Source of the DNA: Marihabitans asiaticum
Lineage (GTDB): Bacteria; Actinomycetota; Actinomycetes; Actinomycetales; Dermatophilaceae
DNA: 64,000 bases
Reading direction: 5' to 3'
NCBI RefSeq assembly: GCF_007828725.1
Contig: NZ_VIUW01000002.1
Span: forward strand, 434,001 to 498,000
Part shown: positions 63,201 to 64,000 of the stretch, in pieces
Position numbering within the stretch: position 1 is the first letter of the stretch
How the letters are laid out: every line of letters starts with the position of its first letter
Notes under the pieces: generated by a model
What the model saw: only the letters and a program-made list of their open reading frames with translations
Told to the model about the DNA's origin: nothing
Database searches by the model: none
Program-made: the position numbers and the translations under genes

Positions 63201-64000
63201 CCGGGAACGAAGACCTCTCCGCCAAGAACGCTGCTCCCTCATGGGAGACCGGCCCCTCGGCCGCTGCCCCAGCATCTGGGGCAGCGACCAAGCCCGCCGA
63301 CACTGAGGCAGAGCGGCCCGCCAGCGACTCTTCTTCGACCCCACCAGCGGGGGCAAAGACCGCCGAGAGCGATGTTCCCGCCACCGGGAACGAAGACCTC
63401 GCCACCAAGAACGCCGCGCCCTCCTGGGAAACCGGCGCCCCCGCGGCAGCACCTGAGGCCGAGTCCCCCGCCGCTGGGGACTCCACCGAGGACCACGTCG
63501 GCGGACAGGACCAGGTCACCGGCAGCGAGGACGTCGACCAACCCCAGGACGAGGTCACCCCCGACGAGCCAGCCGAGGACACCCCCTCGACCCCACCAGC
63601 GGGGGCAAAGACCGCCGAGCCCGATGTTCCCGCCACCGGGAACGAAGACCTCGCCGCCAAGAACGCCGCCCCCTCATGGGAAACCGGCCCCTCGGCCCCT
63701 GCCCCAGCATCTGGGGCAGAGACCAAGCCCACCGACACCGGCCCCGACACCGAGGCCGAGTCCCCCGCCGCTGCGGACTCCACCGAGGACCACGTCGGCG
63801 GACAGGACCAGGTCACCGGCAGCGAGGACGTCGACCAACCCCAGGACGAGGTCACCCCCGACGAACCAGCCGAGGACACCCCTTCGACCCCACCAACGGG
63901 GGCAAAGACGGCCGAGTCCGATGTTCCCGCCACCGGGAACGAAGACCTCGCCGCCAAGAACGCCGCCCCCTCATGGGAAACCGGCCCCTCGGCCCCTGCC
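60257..64000 (+). CDS. Membrane Fe-S oxidoreductase (heterodisulfide-reductase-like), 3' end outside window
   Basis: The frame is open for 1248 codons and continues past the window. N-terminal membrane helices (about residues 5-245) resemble the NarI/HdrE-like part. Two [4Fe-4S] motifs follow: CTECGRCQSQCPAW (near 320) and CTTCGACVEQCPVD (near 452). Then two cysteine-rich CCG domains appear (CAHCFNT/YHDPCYLGRHNN and SFCCGAGGARMW with GCPFC). This is the family of mycobacterial Rv0338c, a probable electron-transfer reductase. From about residue 800 a long Pro/Ala/acidic repeat tail is added, far beyond the family's usual end. ATG 60257. Confidence 0.88.
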   Translation, partial: MSALQVLALVIGLAFTVVGWAMLARAVRHLVATFRLGQPEPGRTDQKGQRTATLLREFLGHTRMARLPVVAIAHWVTMVSFGVLFLTLVQATFQLADPHFTLPLIGHFWPYEWITELFAVAGLIGIVALIVIRQRNHPRSAAGEDGRRSRFFGSTFWQAYYVELTILGVAVCITLLRGLERAMLLQEGSGNASLLHFPLTGWLGSLFSGLSMGALEALIVAVALIKIIISYAWMITISVNPTMGVAWHRFLAFFNIFFKRHADGRTSLGALQPMTVGGKPFSMEVMEELAEDEEGEEVSLGVGKVEDFTWKGLLDFSTCTECGRCQSQCPAWNTDKPLSPKMLMMTLRDHSQAKAPYLAAAQEAKGVISTGFASPQTAAGAIPSEQYVTAGGAAPEGEGGSVATSARKEPAAVDWSSMALVGQTGYDVDNPLTAYDPLGPDAVIDEDVLWSCTTCGACVEQCPVDIEHVDHIVDMRRYQNLIASAFPSELGGLFKKLESKGNPWGMGAKARMDWAKDLPFTVKVLGEDVESADQVDYLFWVGCAGAYEDRAKKTTRAVAELFDIAGVDFAVLGNGETCTGDSARRAGNEVLFQMLAEQNVETLNEVGATKIVVTCAHCFNTIKNEYPQLGGTYEVLHHTQLLNRLVREKKLAPVRRPDTPEKSSLKNVASTAGTVTYHDPCYLGRHNNVYAPPRELIGALPGVELREMERTKEKSFCCGAGGARMWMEEQLGTRINLNRTDEAIATGAERIAVGCPFCRVMLSDGLTAKQSEGASEDIEVVDVAQMLLSSVKEAPEAPSAGATESQEQAEAEPKTAVADPTEGQDAKGAQPAPETPAEKEAAAEAVDEAGEDGDVVREDQTEESAAAKNAAPSWETGAASAAAESSAAEKNAAPSWETGTTPAATESTAAEKNAAPSWETGTTPAAAESTAAEKNAAPSWEAGPSAAAPASGEETKPDEPAEDTPSTPPAGAKTAESDVPATGNEDLSAKNAAPSWETGPSAAAPASGAATKPADTEAERPASDSSSTPPAGAKTAESDVPATGNEDLATKNAAPSWETGAPAAAPEAESPAAGDSTEDHVGGQDQVTGSEDVDQPQDEVTPDEPAEDTPSTPPAGAKTAEPDVPATGNEDLAAKNAAPSWETGPSAPAPASGAETKPTDTGPDTEAESPAAADSTEDHVGGQDQVTGSEDVDQPQDEVTPDEPAEDTPSTPPTGAKTAESDVPATGNEDLAAKNAAPSWETGPSAPA
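62855..64000 (+). repeat. Repeats encoding KNAAPSWETG in the Fe-S reductase tail
   Basis: The decapeptide KNAAPSWETG (once EAG) recurs eight times in the visible tail. Later copies are linked to PPAGAKTAESDVPATGNEDL and PDEPAEDTPST segments in larger units. The region is acidic and probably disordered. Confidence 0.85.

Noticed and set aside
62323-63957. 544-codon minus-strand open frame under the Fe-S reductase tail
   Set aside because: It mirrors the KNAAPSWETG repeats, and the plus-strand frame is continuous with a recognisable Fe-S protein.

Overview
The window is chromosomal DNA from a high-GC Actinomycetota, most likely a member of the Micrococcales near Intrasporangiaceae or Dermacoccaceae. 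That placement is inferred from gene content: GTP-type PEP carboxykinase, FprA, gluABCD, LytR-CpsA-Psr proteins, a class F sortase, IdeR/DtxR-type iron boxes, GTG/TTG starts and many ATGA-coupled operons. There are no phages, insertion sequences or CRISPR arrays. The window starts inside one gene and ends inside another.

Layout. 0-11 kb is housekeeping: the end of an acetyl-CoA hydrolase/transferase, a HerA-like ATPase, a LytR_C pair, tRNA-Ser, tadA, upp, a PH-domain membrane pair, a sunset-domain protein, a sphingosine-phosphate-lyase-like enzyme with an MFS carrier, and alaA with two fluoride channel genes. 11-16.7 kb is a sortase and its repeat-rich 1628-residue surface protein. At 16.9-17.5 kb a cobalamin riboswitch is joined to the last third of nrdB, the remains of a deleted class Ia ribonucleotide reductase operon. 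17.7-29.6 kb is an iron and glycan block: a ferric ABC transporter in one operon with a sugar epimerase and a membrane glycosyltransferase, a divergent flippase-GT2 fusion, an FAD oxidoreductase, and efeO-efeB. Two iron boxes mark its promoters. 29.8-32.6 kb holds a subtilase and a ParA ATPase; 32.6-40.9 kb acyl-CoA dehydrogenases and a valine catabolic operon; 41-46.4 kb pckG and gluABCD; 46.7-53.4 kb tRNA-Arg, fprA, a two-component system and modABC; 53.5-60 kb tRNA-Ser genes, LCP protein, cold-shock protein, aroQ, an M4 protease with a fused inhibitor-like domain, and cysE-cysK. From 60.3 kb to the end runs a large Fe-S reductase with a long repetitive tail.

The most unusual material is between and across genes. 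The word GCGAAGGGG occurs roughly seventy times by eye on both strands, in genes and between them. Several palindromic intergenic families recur: a 46-bp palindrome after upp and modC; a CCTAGG-rich cruciform copied together with the last codons of pckG 23 kb away; a five-copy CCCCGGGG element flanking the iron/glycan block in opposite orientations; and other one-off palindromes. The best candidate for a new system is the iron-box-controlled locus coupling ferric uptake to a minimal polyprenyl-linked glycosylation set (epimerase, GT2 plus flippase, GT-C enzyme, mutase-like flavoprotein).
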